A stretch of 64,000 nucleotides of DNA, taken from Adiantum capillus-veneris. Taxonomy: Eukaryota; Streptophyta; Polypodiopsida; Polypodiales; Pteridaceae. The stretch is taken from NCBI GenBank assembly GCA_014529385.2, contig CM043958.1, positions 124,270,817-124,334,816 of the forward strand. Reading direction: 5' to 3'. Position 1 is the stretch's first letter. Every line of letters starts with the position of its first letter. The notes below the pieces were generated by a model. It was given only the letters and a program-made list of their open reading frames with translations. It had not been told where the DNA came from and made no database searches. A program made the position numbers and the translations under genes. Of this stretch, positions 1 through 12,133 are shown piece after piece.

Positions 1-868
1 CTCTTTAAAGACAAAGGTACACAAAGTTCAACACTCTCTCTCAAGGGCCCAAAAAACAAAGAGGTGTTTCTCCTTCTTTATTTTCCCTTTAGCTTTTTCT
101 TGCCTTCAAAGTGTCTTCTCTCTCTCTCTCTCTCTCTCTCTCTAAATGTTGTATCCGTCCTTCCCAACTAATAGTGTTGCAAATTTATGAGCTTCGTCAT
201 TGCCTGTTGGTACTACTTGCTATAGACTAGCACATCGTTTTTGTTGTTGTTGAGCGAATCTTTGAATTAGAAATGTTCAATAGCCCTCTTTAAAGAGAGA
301 GGTACACAAATGTCAACATTTCTCACAAAGACCTAAAAACAACATTGAAAAAGATTTTTTTTTTCCATGTGACACTAATCCGACAAGCTTTATCCAATGA
401 TCCACAATTTCATTAAAAATCCAACTCTTTACTAAGGACTATTTATGTAGTCCAAAAAGGAAATTTTAAATAAAAGGTTGACAAGTAATCATGAGCCTCT
501 TGCAATGAGGGGACACTTTTATAAACTTACTTCAAAATAAGGCATGTAGAACTAGTGCTAGAAACTTGCGGTTGGCTTCTCTCAAGCAAAAGAAAGCGGC
601 TTACCGAGCAGAAGAAGATAGGCCCTTGACATAAATATAGCACAATAGCAAAACAACTGTAACATGAATTAAGGGTACGTTTAGGGTAAATGGTTTCAAA
701 TCCCTTGAGGGGCTTTGTGTCCATTGAACTGATTTTTTTGTATATGTTGGACGTCCCTGTGCAAAAGGTTTGAATGCATTATTTTGAGTTAATTCAAATC
801 TAGCTCAAATGAGCATAAAAGAAAAAATCATTAAAAAACCCTTCTCCTCCACGTCATGTTATTATATA
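1..868. other. Non-coding stretch with a diverged direct repeat
   Basis: No gene is supported here. The first 60 bases recur, diverged, at about 283-342; both copies share a CTCTTTAAAG start, a GGTACACAAA core and a following TCAACA stretch. A (TC)n run lies at about 117-143. The minus-strand frame at 527-724 has no recognisable motif and is most likely chance. Confidence 0.5.
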
Positions 869-1025
869 CTAGTAGGTGACCGCGCGTTGCTGCGGGCGGC
901 CAAAGAAACATCACTTATATTCTTGTAGGGATATCTTCTTTTCCAAGTGAAACACTATCAATACTCTATTCTTACATGTATATTCTATTGCATTTCTAAA
1001 AGTAATGCATTACACAGCCTCTTGA

Positions 1026-1123
1026 AGATTCTAACAAACATAAATATATGTAAGATTCTACAAAGCATAAATATATGTGAGATTCTAACAAACATAAATA
1101 TATGTAAGATTCTACAAAGCATT
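1026..1123. repeat. Tandem 54-bp duplication (27-bp sub-units)
   Basis: Four 27-bp sub-units run in the order A-B-A-B, each starting AGATTCTA and containing ATAAATATATGT; the last is partial. The corresponding place in the paralogous copy (about 14105-14150) has only one diverged unit, so the expansion happened in this copy. Confidence 0.8.
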
Positions 1124-1216
1124 CTTTGATACCAAGATTGGGAGATTCTCAGAGACATTGTTTTTCATGCTGTGCTAGGCCTTGTCAAAACTTAGGAGTG
1201 CTCTACTTCTATTGTG

Positions 1217-1218
<2 letters not shown>

Positions 1219-1260
<42 letters not shown>
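1219..1260. repeat. (AG)21 microsatellite
   Basis: An uninterrupted AG dinucleotide run. The paralogous position at about 14237-14274 also holds a GA run, so this microsatellite predates the duplication of the two copies. Confidence 0.95.
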
Positions 1261-1262
<2 letters not shown>

Positions 1263-2331
1263 TCCTCTTTCTGGTGTATCTTGGTTTAGCAATGCTACCA
1301 ATGTTGATTATATAAATTAGGTAAGTTAGCATGGTGTGAAAAGATGAAAGCCGTCTGAAATCAATGTAACAAGAAAGATTTTTTTGAAAATGGAGTGGGT
1401 TCTATAATTGGTTTCAACAATAGGAACACAATTAAATTCAATGTCTCTACTCCACTCTCTTACTTACTTCTATCTTTGCATCTTTCTTATGAGCAAGACA
1501 TGGTAGAAGTGTACATCATAACTTTTTATATGGCAAGAAGGCCATCTTTCCCTTGGTCTACCTAGAGTTGACAAAAGTGCTACCAAGTCGAGAAGTACAA
1601 ACTAGGTAAGCCAGCAAGTGTTTAAAGATGAAGGCCCATAATTGCTACAGTGTGTAATTATAAATCTTTTCATGTCTAAGAGTAGAGTTGTGAAAATATA
1701 AGAGCTCATAGTTTCCAATGTACCAAAAAAGATTCAAGTTTCAAAGAGATGAGCTGACTTTTTTTTAATATTAAGAATATAATTACATATGTGCTGCTCT
1801 CTAGATGCTTCTCTTGGATCTCTATCTATGTTCACAAGCATGGTAATGGTTTACATCATCACCTAATCACAAAAATACATAAGCATCTTAGCATGATAAG
1901 GTGCACACTATTTGTTCATGTACACTTTCACATCATTTGCATCTTAAAATGTGATAGAAATGAAAGCAAAGTAAGGTTGCTCAATTGTTTATTTTTATAG
2001 GAGTTTTGGCCATTATGCTAAACTGAAGGACGTGGTGTGAAATTGAGGCTGTGACTAAATTCATGCATGCCATCGATCTCTATCTATCTCTACCCCCTAA
2101 TTACAAAAGCATATTCCTCTTTGAGAGAGCAAATTGTATTCAACCAGCTTGAGCCTATTTCCTTGCGCACAATCTATACTATACCAACCATTTGGCTTAA
2201 TTGTTGTTGTGTTAAATGTGTGATTGGACATCAAGGCAATGTAGGATAGCCTCTTTTTGTGTACACATTAGGTTCCTTGAAAATTTGAGAATATAAGTAT
2301 CCTACCCTACTTGAGTACACTTAGAAAAAAA

Positions 2332-2495
2332 AAGAAACACACACACACACACATATAGATATACATATATGTATAAAGATATGTACATACATATATATAT
2401 ACACATGTGTGTGTGTGTGTATGTATATATATGTATATGTGTGTGTGTGTGTACATATATGTATGTATGTATGTCTATATATATATATATCAAAG
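2332..2495. repeat. Compound (CA)/(TG)/(TA) purine-pyrimidine tract
   Basis: Alternating CA, TA, TG and ATGT blocks extend over about 160 bp. CA-rich DNA on the left and TG-rich DNA on the right could pair as a hairpin or form left-handed DNA. Cysteine, valine, isoleucine and histidine-rich frames across it come from the dinucleotides and are not genes. Confidence 0.9.
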
Positions 2496-2593
2496 ATTTG
2501 TCACATAGGTCTTGAATCCTCTTGTTGTTGTTATAGTACAATAACTATGGCATTCTAAACTTTTATGCTCCCTTCATGTCCCCCCCCCTCCAA

Positions 2594-2596
<3 letters not shown>

Positions 2597-2638
<42 letters not shown>
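2597..2638. repeat. (CT)n microsatellite
   Basis: A pure CT run of about 20 units following a C8 homopolymer at 2581-2588. Confidence 0.93.
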
Positions 2639-2642
<4 letters not shown>

Positions 2643-2731
2643 GATCTTGAACTTGAGACCATCGAATATATCTTTGAGATCTCATTGAATCGCTCCACAA
2701 CATTTTAAATTCTTCCTTTTTTAAGAGACTC

Positions 2732-2733
2732 GT

Positions 2734-2818
<85 letters not shown>

Positions 2819-2834
2819 GGAGAGGGAGAGAGAG
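2732..2834. repeat. Compound (TG)n-(AG)n microsatellite
   Basis: A TG block passes directly into AG repeats with a few interruptions. Its minus-strand frame reads as serine, leucine and threonine-histidine repeats and is not a gene. Confidence 0.93.
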
Positions 2835-2945
2835 TTAGAAGATGAAACAAAATAACTTTATTCTCACCCAAGTTGCCAATATATCTTCAGGGATTGTTCC
2901 TATGGGAGTAAAAATTTTATTATTCTTCTTCTTCTTTTTCTTGTT

Positions 2946-2948
<3 letters not shown>

Positions 2949-2988
<40 letters not shown>
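2949..2988. repeat. (TC)n microsatellite
   Basis: A pure TC run of about 20 units inside Helitron-1. Confidence 0.93.
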
Positions 2989-2990
<2 letters not shown>

Positions 2991-3724
2991 CTTCCCACAG
3001 ATAGCCAAGTGTTAAATACTTATTGTGTAACTTTAACGTCTTTTTAAATTGTTCTTACACCCTTAAACATTTTATTCTCTCTTTCTCCTCTACTCCCTTC
3101 TGCTTGCTTCATCATTCATTGGACGCTAAAACATTTTCCTATATGTGTTTGTGTGGGGGGGTTTGATTTTTGATAGGCACCTTTGCTTATCGAACTTTAG
3201 AGAATTTAATGATTTTTAAGCATGGCCCATGGTTTAACTCTTAAAAATAAAAAGGACTCAATGTTAAAGAACTGGTAAAAGATACGTTAATTGGGCAACC
3301 TCTCTCCCTATTTGCGGTCCCAATGTGAGGGTTGATTTTTTGTTGGAAATTTTATTTATTTTCTATGGGTGAAAAACGTTAGCTATCCTTTTGAAAATAC
3401 ACTATTACTCAAAGAAAACCATATTATCTTGAAAATATGACTAGGGGGTCACTATATATAAAACTTTTATATCACGTGCGTTCAAGGACTATATTTAAAC
3501 TTCTTCTCTATGAATTTTTGACAAATAATTCAATCTATAAATATTTTTTCTAATTACATTTTATGGTATCCTTTTGTATGTGAGAAAAAAAATTAATAAA
3601 CCCTACTGATGTACTCGCGTGATAGTCTCAAAATATTAAGTGACTCCCTCCCCCCCCCCCACGCGAGAAATTTGAAGGGCTTGAAAGATGTTCTTGGTGA
3701 GACGGACTCCTATGAGCTCAAAAG

Positions 3725-3729
<5 letters not shown>

Positions 3730-3776
<47 letters not shown>

Positions 3777-3841
3777 CAAGTGCACGTACACGCACACACG
3801 TACAATCTCTCTCTGTCTCTCATGTGCAGGTGCACGTACAT

Positions 3842-3877
<36 letters not shown>
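3730..3877. repeat. Twin (CT)n microsatellites around a GTGCANGTGCACGTACA segment
   Basis: CT runs at about 3730-3773 and 3843-3877 bracket a short segment in which the motif GTGCACGTACA occurs twice (about 3779 and 3830). The duplicated spacer suggests local tandem duplication of one microsatellite block. Confidence 0.85.
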
Positions 3878-3878
<1 letters not shown>

Positions 3879-4011
3879 GTCAATAACATGGAAAAAAAAA
3901 ACCTTTTGAAAAAATAAAGCCAAATATATCTTCAAAATTTAAATTCTCATTAAATAATAAAATAACCACTAAATTTATCTCCTTTTTGGTATGTGCATGT
4001 AAACCAATACA

Positions 4012-4345
4012 TCTATACTATATATGAAGCAGCTTAAATATTTCAAGGAAGGAGAGACCCTCCTTGTGTCACTCACTGCTTCACTTAAAAGAAAACCTCT
4101 CTAAAATGTAAAAGGGAGAGTAAGATTGTAAGAAATAACAAACAACTTTTCACCTCTTGTCTTTGTGATAGTGTAAAATCAAAAGAGTGTCATAGTAGTG
4201 CAAACAAAGACGAGAGGTGAAAAGTTGCTTGTTATTTCTTACAATCTTAATTTTAGAGAGGTTTTCTTTTAAGTGAAACAGCGAGTGACACATGGAGGGT
4301 CTCTTCTTCCTTAAAAAATTTAAGCTGCTTCATATATAGTATAGA
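4012..4345. repeat. 334-bp foldback (long inverted repeat) with Helitron 5' ends at both sides
   Basis: The left arm begins TCTATACTATATATGAAG and the right arm ends with its reverse complement. The arms pair for roughly 145-150 bp with scattered mismatches; the innermost pairing I can follow joins about 4137-4167 to about 4202-4235, leaving a loop of roughly 35 bases. The right arm is the 5' end of Helitron-1 and resembles the ends at 8140-8233 and 32560-32701. The left arm is the same end turned around. Confidence 0.85.
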
Positions 4346-4923
4346 TATAGATGTGAAAGTTGAATTGATAAAGCATGTGAAAAAGTAACAAATCGCATGA
4401 CCAGTTAGTATGGGGTGCTAGTGTGACCATAAGTTAGAGACGTAGGTGAGATGGCATGTGGCGGGTGACCAAACCACCACCTCGCATAGCCGCGAAGACC
4501 GTGCAAGGCAGGCAAGTGATGCCACACATCCAAGGCAAGGCAAAGACGGGTGTGGGCAATGGGAGAGAAGAAGATGTGGACATCTTTGTTTGACTTGTGC
4601 TGGGGCCATGACAACAATGTAGAGAACGAAGACACATGACTTATGAGAACTGTCCAGAGAGCTGTTGTGTGTACCCTATCTGGGTTTAGATCCAAATGTG
4701 GGCCTCAAGTTTCACAATCCAAACCCAAATGGTGTGGTAGATGAAATCTTGTGGGATTCCACAAAGCGAAAGTGCAAGCCAGCGAGATAAATTCCAGGGT
4801 GAGAAAGGCCCTAACCTTTAGAATTCAAAGGGCAGGTGAGCCCAATTAATTTAAAAACCTTATAACATTAGGGTATCTTCCAACGTTTCGAGGGAAAGAG
4901 GGAGTAAAGCAATTAATATTATA
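4346..4923. other. Spacer between Helitron-1 and Helitron-2
   Basis: No gene is supported. Overlapping minus-strand frames at 4405-4695 share the same DNA in three phases and show no domain; they probably reflect the locally higher GC content. Confidence 0.45.
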
Positions 4924-5132
4924 CTAGTATGTGATCCGCGCGTTGCCGCGCGGTGGCTAAGAGCAAACCTACCTTTTTGGTATCCCCATAGAGTATACAC
5001 TTTTTTAATATCCACATTGAGTATCACCATTTTGAGTTCACGTCTTATCTCTCAAGCTTTGAAGTCTCTATGGATTGCACTTTTGACATTAAAAAATTTC
5101 CCTCTTCTTCTTTTTTCTCTTATTGTTAATGG

Positions 5133-5134
<2 letters not shown>

Positions 5135-5171
<37 letters not shown>
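5135..5171. repeat. (CT)n microsatellite
   Basis: A CT run of about 18 units. A shorter CT block at 5407-5430 lies a few hundred bases away. Confidence 0.92.
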
Positions 5172-5172
<1 letters not shown>

Positions 5173-6919
5173 CACTTACCCATACATGCTTGAACATATC
5201 CCCTTATTCGTTATCCACATCATGGCAACAATTTGGCTCATCTCCCACACTATTTGGTGCGAGAAAGGGCATTGCGCATTGAGCCCCTTAGTTTATGAAA
5301 AATATGCCCTTGCAAGTTTGAGAGTCTCTGACCAACTCAAAATTGTATGTGACATGTTTCATTTGGCTCCATGGGTTATGTTTGATATTTGAAGAGACAA
5401 TAGGATCTCTCTCTCTCTCTCTCTCTCTCAACTAAGTGAAATAGATTGTTTCTCTCAATTTTCTTTTGAGTTACACGTCTTGACTTGGGGACTTGTTGTT
5501 GATAGACCTATAGGGTCTCTTGGATTGTTTCTACAAAAGAGAAGAACTCTCTTCTCTCTTTGTCTCTCCCTCTTTCTGTGGATTCGCCATGCAATAGAAC
5601 CATGCGTCCACTTGTACAAAAGTTAGGATGTTGAACTGTGATTAAAAAAGGAAAGAGGAGGCAAAAGGCCTAAGATCCCTAGACAATAAAGTTTGATCAT
5701 CCCTTGCCTTTATTTATTAATTTTTAGATCCTAAGAGGTGATCATCTCTACAATAGTCTACTCTAGATAGCAGACTCTATTTTGTAGTAGACCATCGAGT
5801 TGAAGTTGAGGTATGAAAAGGGATTTCAAAATCTATAACACTATTGACAATGCATGGTATTGTTGTTGTAGGTATAGTAAAAGAGCCTTTAGCAAGTTCC
5901 GTGGGAGGTGTGAAGAGTTCAATATAGAAGGAGGTGTATCAAGAGGGCTTGAGAATTGTGTTTCCAACCCTTCACAACCCTTAATACATTGGTTCCACAT
6001 ATGCCTCCCAAAGCTTTTAGTGAAACAAAACTTCAACCTTCTCTGTCTCTCTAATCTCTCTCTAGTGGTGTCATGGACTTATATTCAGCCTCTCCAAGGC
6101 TCTTTCTTCTTTGCTCCAATTTTGGTATTTGGTGAAATATCTAACTTTTGTGAGTAAAGTTTGTCCATAGTGTTAGTATGCCGCTCCAACCCCTCTCGCT
6201 CTAGCCTTTACTCTTTGGATTTTTGGTGTTCTGGTGGGTGTGGGCATCCTTCTTGGCGTCAATTACATTCTAAGCATGTAAATAAGGGTCTCTCAATAGC
6301 ATATCCCTAGCACTTTGGTGTGCTAGAAGAGATGTTCCCTAAGTGTGATTGGAGAGAGGAGAGGTATGAAGTATGTAAGACCTTCAACAATATAAAAAAA
6401 CAATTACAAAATAATTGAAATCGGTATGAATATATAGAAACAATAAATCAAATTGATTGGTAGCTAAAATGTACAATCTCTCGAGAGGCTCTCGGGGCAT
6501 TAAAGATGAGTGTTGTGCACACATGGTGATGCTAGCGATTGACTTCCTTGAAGACTTAATCCAACAGGTTAAAGATGTATCTCTTCTGTACTTATCATTG
6601 ATGACTACCTGCCTTTTCATAATGTTTTTGCTACATGAGTACTCACAATGCTTGCCAAAAGCATGTTTAAAATAAGAACACCCTCGAAATTCTTTCAATA
6701 TCTTGATCCAAATTTGAAGCATTTTTGGATGTTCACATTAAAACTTGTAAAATTTGGTCGATTTTCTTGACTGCAAGCTCAAAATCTAGCCAAGATTTTA
6801 TCGACAAAAAAAGGTAGACAATGCACACACAATTAGCCTCTCTTGCAAAATAGGTTCCGCATCTCTATCTCTGGAAATGGCAGAGGAGCGAAGCATGGAC
6901 ACACCTATCTCTATCTCTG

Positions 6920-6921
<2 letters not shown>

Positions 6922-6972
<51 letters not shown>
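6922..6972. repeat. (CT)n microsatellite
   Basis: A CT run of about 25 units inside Helitron-2. Confidence 0.93.
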
Positions 6973-6973
<1 letters not shown>

Positions 6974-7362
6974 CTCAATTGGCGATGCACTTTGACTACA
7001 TACTCAAGCTAGCTGAGTGAAGAGCTACATCTCATGGGTAAAAAAAGGGAGCCAACACGATGACATGCCACTTGGCCTACTGCATGCACTAAGCTAGCAA
7101 ATAGGGTAGCCCACAATATGATGACCAACCCTGCCACACTCGGCACCAATGAACGCCAATTGCCCACCCCTAGGATTGCTTGCTTGACTCATGCAAGATG
7201 GATCGCCCATGTGAGCACTGGCCAGGCTCACGAGGGAGAGCACCTAGTGTCTGAATGGTTCCTACCCGAACTATTTCTCTTTTACAATCCAACTTAATGA
7301 CACATGTGTGTGTGTTTGTGTGTGTGTTCTCCCCTCCCCCCCAACACACACATGCTTCGATT

Positions 7363-7610
7363 GGCTTGTGCTGCCATGTTTGCAACTAATGTCAAGAAAC
7401 TCTCTCTCTCTCTCTCTCTCTCTCCATGTTTTGACTGGCGTGCGCTGCCATGTTTGCAACTGACATTGTAAGCAACTCTCTCTCTCTCCCCCCCTCCTAT
7501 CTCCGAAAGCCACGGAATTGCATCAACTTCTCCAAGCCCTTGCTCTCTCTCTCTCTCTCCCCATCTCCGAAGGCCACGGAATTGCATCAACTTCTCCAAG
7601 CCCTTGCTAC
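7363..7610. repeat. Two short tandem duplications separated by CT runs
   Basis: A segment containing GCTGCCATGTTTGCAACT occurs at about 7369 and again about 78 bp later. A second segment containing CCACGGAATTGCATC occurs at about 7510 and again about 64 bp later. Each pair is separated by a (CT)n tract, suggesting slippage or unequal exchange between CT runs. Confidence 0.8.
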
Positions 7611-8267
7611 CATAAATCGATTGCGTGCGTGCACACGTTTGAGAGGTACCCTATTCTTTGTCGTATGGCATGGCTAAGAACTTGAAAATTCCATAAAGAA
7701 ATGGAATATAACTATTTACTTTAAAATTATTTTGATCAAAGAAAAAAGATTTGGCACTCTTTTTGAAATCTCTCTCTCTCTCACACACACACAAACAAAT
7801 ACACATACACCCTTCCATTTTGAGGCTATTTCAAATCAATATTCGAATAAAATTAAAGTTTAATGTATAAATTGTAAAATTTTAACTAAATTTCAAGTTT
7901 GCCTTGAAGTAAATTGACAAAAATTTTATAGTGTACATAGGAACAATTTTTTAAATTTTAAACTTTTATGACCAACATTGGCCATTGGCTTTCCAAAAGC
8001 AAAATTGAACCACCCTTCAATTGACTTTCAAAAGAAAAAGTAAAGTATAGAAAAGTAGAGTCAAACTTTCTTTTTATTTTTAATTGATAGATTGAGTGTT
8101 GAAAGTTGAAAAGCTTCACAAATTCCAAGCTTCGTAAGAAAGAGACATTTTGTAAGATTTCTTTCAAGTGGAGGAGAGAGAGTGGCACATGGATGCCTTC
8201 AAAAAATTTAAGCGCCTTTATATATAGTATAGAAGTGGAGCAAAAGTAGTATAGAAGTGGAGAAAAA

Positions 8268-9112
8268 GTAGGTCCGCCAAAGTGTTTCTTTAAGGGGAAT
8301 TTACAAAGATCTCTTGGCCTCAGAAGAAAGGCAAAAGGAAAGGACATACTTTTGCACAAAAAGCTTTAGAGAAAATAAAATGCTTATATGAGCTTGAATG
8401 GAAGGTTTTTAATGGGAGTGCTAAAAGAGAAGCAAGTGAAAGAGAGGGAGGGCCGGAAGGGGGATTCTTATGCATGCGACTAGAAGGTAAGCCAACGACA
8501 GGGATTGAGAAGACAATTGACGCACATGCTAAGATGTCGTACCAACTTTGTTGTTTTTTTATATGGTGGTCTTTGTATGCAGGCATGTGGTTACACACGG
8601 TACACTAATTGGGTGCAAATTATTCTCTATTTGTGCTATGTGTTGAGACTGATCTCTAACGTTTGGAAATAAATAATGAGCCATGATTTTAGAGACTAGT
8701 GAATAGATCGGTTGCGAAGGGAAAATGGAATCTCTTGAAATTCGATTTTGGGCTTATTTGAAGGCATCCGGGAAGATCTTTTGTTGGAAATCGGAGTTTC
8801 CGAATCTTTTTATTCCCAAATTACCCCAGATAGTTTGTCACAAATTCCCAAAATGCCCTTCAAATTTTGCAAAATTCCCAAAATACCCTGGTTTTGAGAT
8901 TAAATCTCTCCAAAGGTAAACGTTCATAAGAAGTTGACTGATTGTCTATCAATGCAATTTCGTACGGAATTTGAGATGGTTATGTAGGCTTTGGAGACGA
9001 ATTGCTTCATTATGTTTTAAACATAATTGCATGCTAAGCACTCGAAAATGGATCTCAACTGTCGAAAAGAAATAAAGATGAGAAAATCTTGAAGAATTCA
9101 GCGATGTCGTGC

Positions 9113-9190
<78 letters not shown>

Positions 9191-9348
9191 CGTTTGTCGG
9201 TAGGAGCGGAGCTCAGAAAAGGTATTTATTTCGTTCAGCGTCATGGGAGCAATGTCTCTCTGATCGTGCATGCTATGGCGAGGACAGGGAAAGGCAGGGA
9301 GCAGAGCGCCGCTGTGATGGCAGATCAAGCTACACACTTTGTTAGGCC

Positions 9349-9395
<47 letters not shown>

Positions 9396-9936
9396 CTCAA
9401 GCGTGTGCGGCCCTCATTGCTTTTGCTACCTACAAAGACTCATTGCGGTGGTGTGATGCGATGGTCGAGACCACGCGGTGCATGAGATTGGGGTTGGATT
9501 GGGCACAAAGCACTGATGTGAGGAGCACAACAGTACACGCCGAAGGGGGGAGGGCTACGTGAGAACAACCCAAGCAGGGGAGTTTCGCTTTTACCTAGTC
9601 TCTGGAATGGCCGTGCCTCGTTTGCACGCAGTCCATCCACAAGACCTGCAATGTGTGTAGCCTCTGGAAGTGGTCAAGCTAAATGCGTAGAGCAACAAAG
9701 GAAAGAGAGCATGTAGTGCAAAACATGCGTATCTCTCTCTTTTGCAGGGCAAGAGACTGGTGGGCGGTGCATAGATAATGCAAGAGCACAAACTACCATG
9801 AGAATGTCTTCCTTGGTGGGTGGGCAGAGCAAGATGCCGTCTTTGTGATCAAAAGAAAAGTTGAATGAGGCCGGCATCTGACAACTCATGGCATGGAGGC
9901 AGCACGGATGGTGGATGCCGGAGCTATAATTTTGAG

Positions 9937-9974
<38 letters not shown>

Positions 9975-10235
9975 ACCATTGAGAAGCTCTCCCTACCATC
10001 TCACACGACGTTGTTGATGGTGCCATGTTGACTCGTGTTGCATGGTGCCTGCCTTACGAGAGTTGCAGATAGGAGTGAAGAAAGGCGGGTATGGCGAAGG
10101 CGAGAATGGGGACGCAAATACATCGATGGGGAGCACAAAGGGTGGTGGATGATAGTCAAATTATTGGGAATCTCTGGGCAAAACTAATTGCTTTTGGTCA
10201 AAAGTAGACCCAGCAGATGAGTAGTAGTAGTAGTA
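8268..10235. repeat. Tandem noncoding unit, copy 1
   Basis: The unit starts GTAGGTCYGCCAAAGTG. Sequence blocks follow in the same order as in the neighbouring unit: 8815-9095 matches 11083-11340, about 9600-9900 matches 12135-12430, and about 10185-10210 matches 12605-12630. It contains no credible gene; the 157-residue plus frame at 9089-9562 is built from GC/GT/GA and CT dinucleotide runs. It abuts the proposed 5' end of Helitron-2, so the array may derive from Helitron read-through, but that is inference. Confidence 0.7.
9110..9188. repeat. Compound (GC)-(GT)-(GA) microsatellite
   Basis: About eight GC units pass into GT and then GA repeats without interruption, so one base of each dinucleotide stays G throughout. 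Confidence 0.95.
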
Positions 10236-11938
10236 GTAGGTCTGCCAAAGTGTCTCGTTAAGGGGGATCAACAAAGATCCCTTGGCTTGGGGTCTAAAGG
10301 AAAAGGAAGGGCAAAAAAAAGAAAAAACTTCTTGCTTAGTGAGAGATATATTTAAGGTCTCGTGGGATAGTTTCCAGCGACGTTAAAACTCTCTTCTTCT
10401 TCTTCTTGCATTTTCTTGGGATAATTACCAAAATATCCCTTTAATTTATGGAAATTCTAAAAATATGCTTTAAATTTCAAAAATTCCCAAAATACCCTAT
10501 GGATGGCCTCGTGTATTTTCTTGGGCAAATCAGCAAAATATCCCTCTAATTTGTGGAGGATGCCATGCGTCGGGATTCGGGAAAGTAGGTATAGGAAATG
10601 TTTGAGAAAAAAATGAAATGGGTCCAATTAGTTGGGTTAAAAGAAGGTCACGAGGAAGATGAAAGGGGGTGCACGTGGTGAGAGCATAGAGGGGATGATG
10701 GTGGGGGGTCTGATATGCAGCACAAGAGGGACGGTATTGAGCCATGCATCAGGGCGAAGAGCACGACATGCGTTTTTTTATATTGCAGAGGTGGCTCAGG
10801 CCTTAGGGAAGCAATCGTGGAAGTATGGTGCATCAGAGACATAGAATTGTCTGCTATCGCATGAGCCCGCTTCAGGTAAAGGCACGGAGAAGGGCGGGTG
10901 TGGAGATGCAAGCGTCCAAAAAGGGTTGCACATGATTTTATTTTTGGAATCTATACAGATGTCGTTTCTCCTCCCCCATCCCCCCGTCTCTCTCTCTCTC
11001 TAGATTCTTTAAAAGCTTCTGTTTGGCACTTTACATTGGTCATTCTCTTACTAGAATGGTGTTTATTTTAAAGGAAAATTACCAAAATACCCCTCTAATT
11101 TGTGGAAATTCTCCCGTCAAATCCCCAATATTTTGTCATAAATTCCCAAAATACCCGAGGTTGTGAGATTAAAATTCTCCAAAGATAAAAAAAAAATTGT
11201 ACGTTTTCTGATTGTCTATCAATATAAGAAGCTAAAACTAGACTTTTTTTGCTGGGTGATTTGTGACGAATTACATGCTGAGCACTCAAAAATGGGTCCC
11301 AGTTGTCAAAGAGGAATAAAGATAAGAAAACGTTAAATAAAGGCTCCCAAGTGGCGACAGGTGGCCGTTTTGTTTGGAAAGAAATCTGCCTGTTTAGTTT
11401 GTGTCGATGATCTGTGCCTTCGCGTGTGCTCAACGACGAGTATGGCCATCAATAAGGGGGAAGGGCTCGTGTGCAAGACGATAGGAATGCGTTGCATCAA
11501 AGGGAAGCTGCGAAGGCAATAGCGATGGACAAACCCAGGGGCTAGAGGGTTCGGAGGAGGCTGCAGGTGCTCAAGGCTTGGAGTGCACCAACAAGGGCGA
11601 GCAGGCTGTAGTCTCTCTATCTGAGAGCTTAGCAACGCGGTGCATGGAGAGGCAAGCTTCGCAGGCAGTAGCAATGCACGAAGCCAGGGGCTCGTCGCAA
11701 ACTTGCAAGGCACGGGGTCGTAGGGCGTGACAGACCGAGAAGGGATGGGCATCACCGTACAGGAGCGTACAACGGATGTCATGTCCTTAGATGATGTGCA
11801 TGGGTTTGATTCTGAGCATGCATGCAATTTTTACTCCTCCAAGTGGGCAAGTGGAAGCGATTCCAAGGATTTGATAAAGATTCCACTTAATGGGAGTAGA
11901 GTGGACCAAATAAATTATTTATAAGTGGTGAAAATTTT

Positions 11939-12000
11939 GGTTTTGTGGTTAATTAAGGGTATCTAAGGAGGTTTTGTGGTTAATTAAGGGTATCTAAGGA
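11939..12000. repeat. Perfect 31-bp tandem duplication
   Basis: Two adjacent identical 31-bp units, each starting GGTTTTGTGGTTAATTAAGG. Identity implies a recent duplication. Confidence 0.92.
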
Positions 12001-12094
12001 GATAACCGCCCCCCCCCTTTTTAATTGATTGGCAAAAGGGAAGATTTCCTCTCTCTCATCTCTAGACTAGGTGTCTCTCTTGGGGATTACCCCT

Positions 12095-12096
<2 letters not shown>

Positions 12097-12130
<34 letters not shown>
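12097..12130. repeat. (CT)n microsatellite
   Basis: A CT run of about 17 units within tandem unit copy 2. The matching point in copy 1 (before 9600) lacks a run of comparable length. Confidence 0.9.

Positions 12131-12133
<3 letters not shown>

Larger units (their letters stand above)
869..4345 (-). mobile_element. Helitron-1: non-autonomous Helitron-like element
   Basis: Read on the minus strand, the element starts with TCTATACTATATATGAAG at 4345 and ends with CTAG at 872-869. Just inside that end is a GC-rich imperfect hairpin (about 880-899). The flanking bases are A before the TC and T after the CTAG, as expected for rolling-circle Helitrons, which insert between A and T. No Rep/helicase frame is present, so it is non-autonomous. 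A second copy of the same family, much interrupted, spans 12881-32701: the left 1.5 kb here (869-about 2330) matches 12881-15404 once the LINE is removed, and 3895-4010 matches about 32260-32400. The interior is AT-rich and full of microsatellites. The alternative is a MITE-like element that converged on similar ends; the hairpin plus CTAG makes Helitron more likely. Confidence 0.62.
4924..8233 (-). mobile_element. Helitron-2: non-autonomous Helitron-like element
   Basis: The minus-strand 3' end is the best Helitron terminus in the window: a perfect 7-bp stem (CCGCGCG, 4936-4942; loop TTGC; CGCGCGG, 4947-4953), then eight bases, then CTAG (4927-4924) followed by T. The proposed 5' end at 8233 reads TCTATACTATATATAAAG and lies beside sequence matching the 5' ends at 4345 and 32701. 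The base before that TC is T rather than the usual A, and the terminal motif is partly duplicated at 8241-8256, so the right boundary is less certain. The interior shows no Rep/helicase and little similarity to Helitron-1, as expected if only the ends are shared. Frames inside (for example 5813-6157) show no recognisable domain. Confidence 0.52.

Noticed and set aside
4405-4695. Three overlapping minus-strand frames
   Set aside because: Three phases of the same GC-richer stretch are open at once and none has a recognisable motif.
9089-9562. 157-codon plus-strand frame
   Set aside because: Built mainly from GC/GT/GA and CT dinucleotide runs (Cys-Val, Glu-Arg, Ser-Leu repeats), with an equally open frame on the opposite strand. 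No domain.
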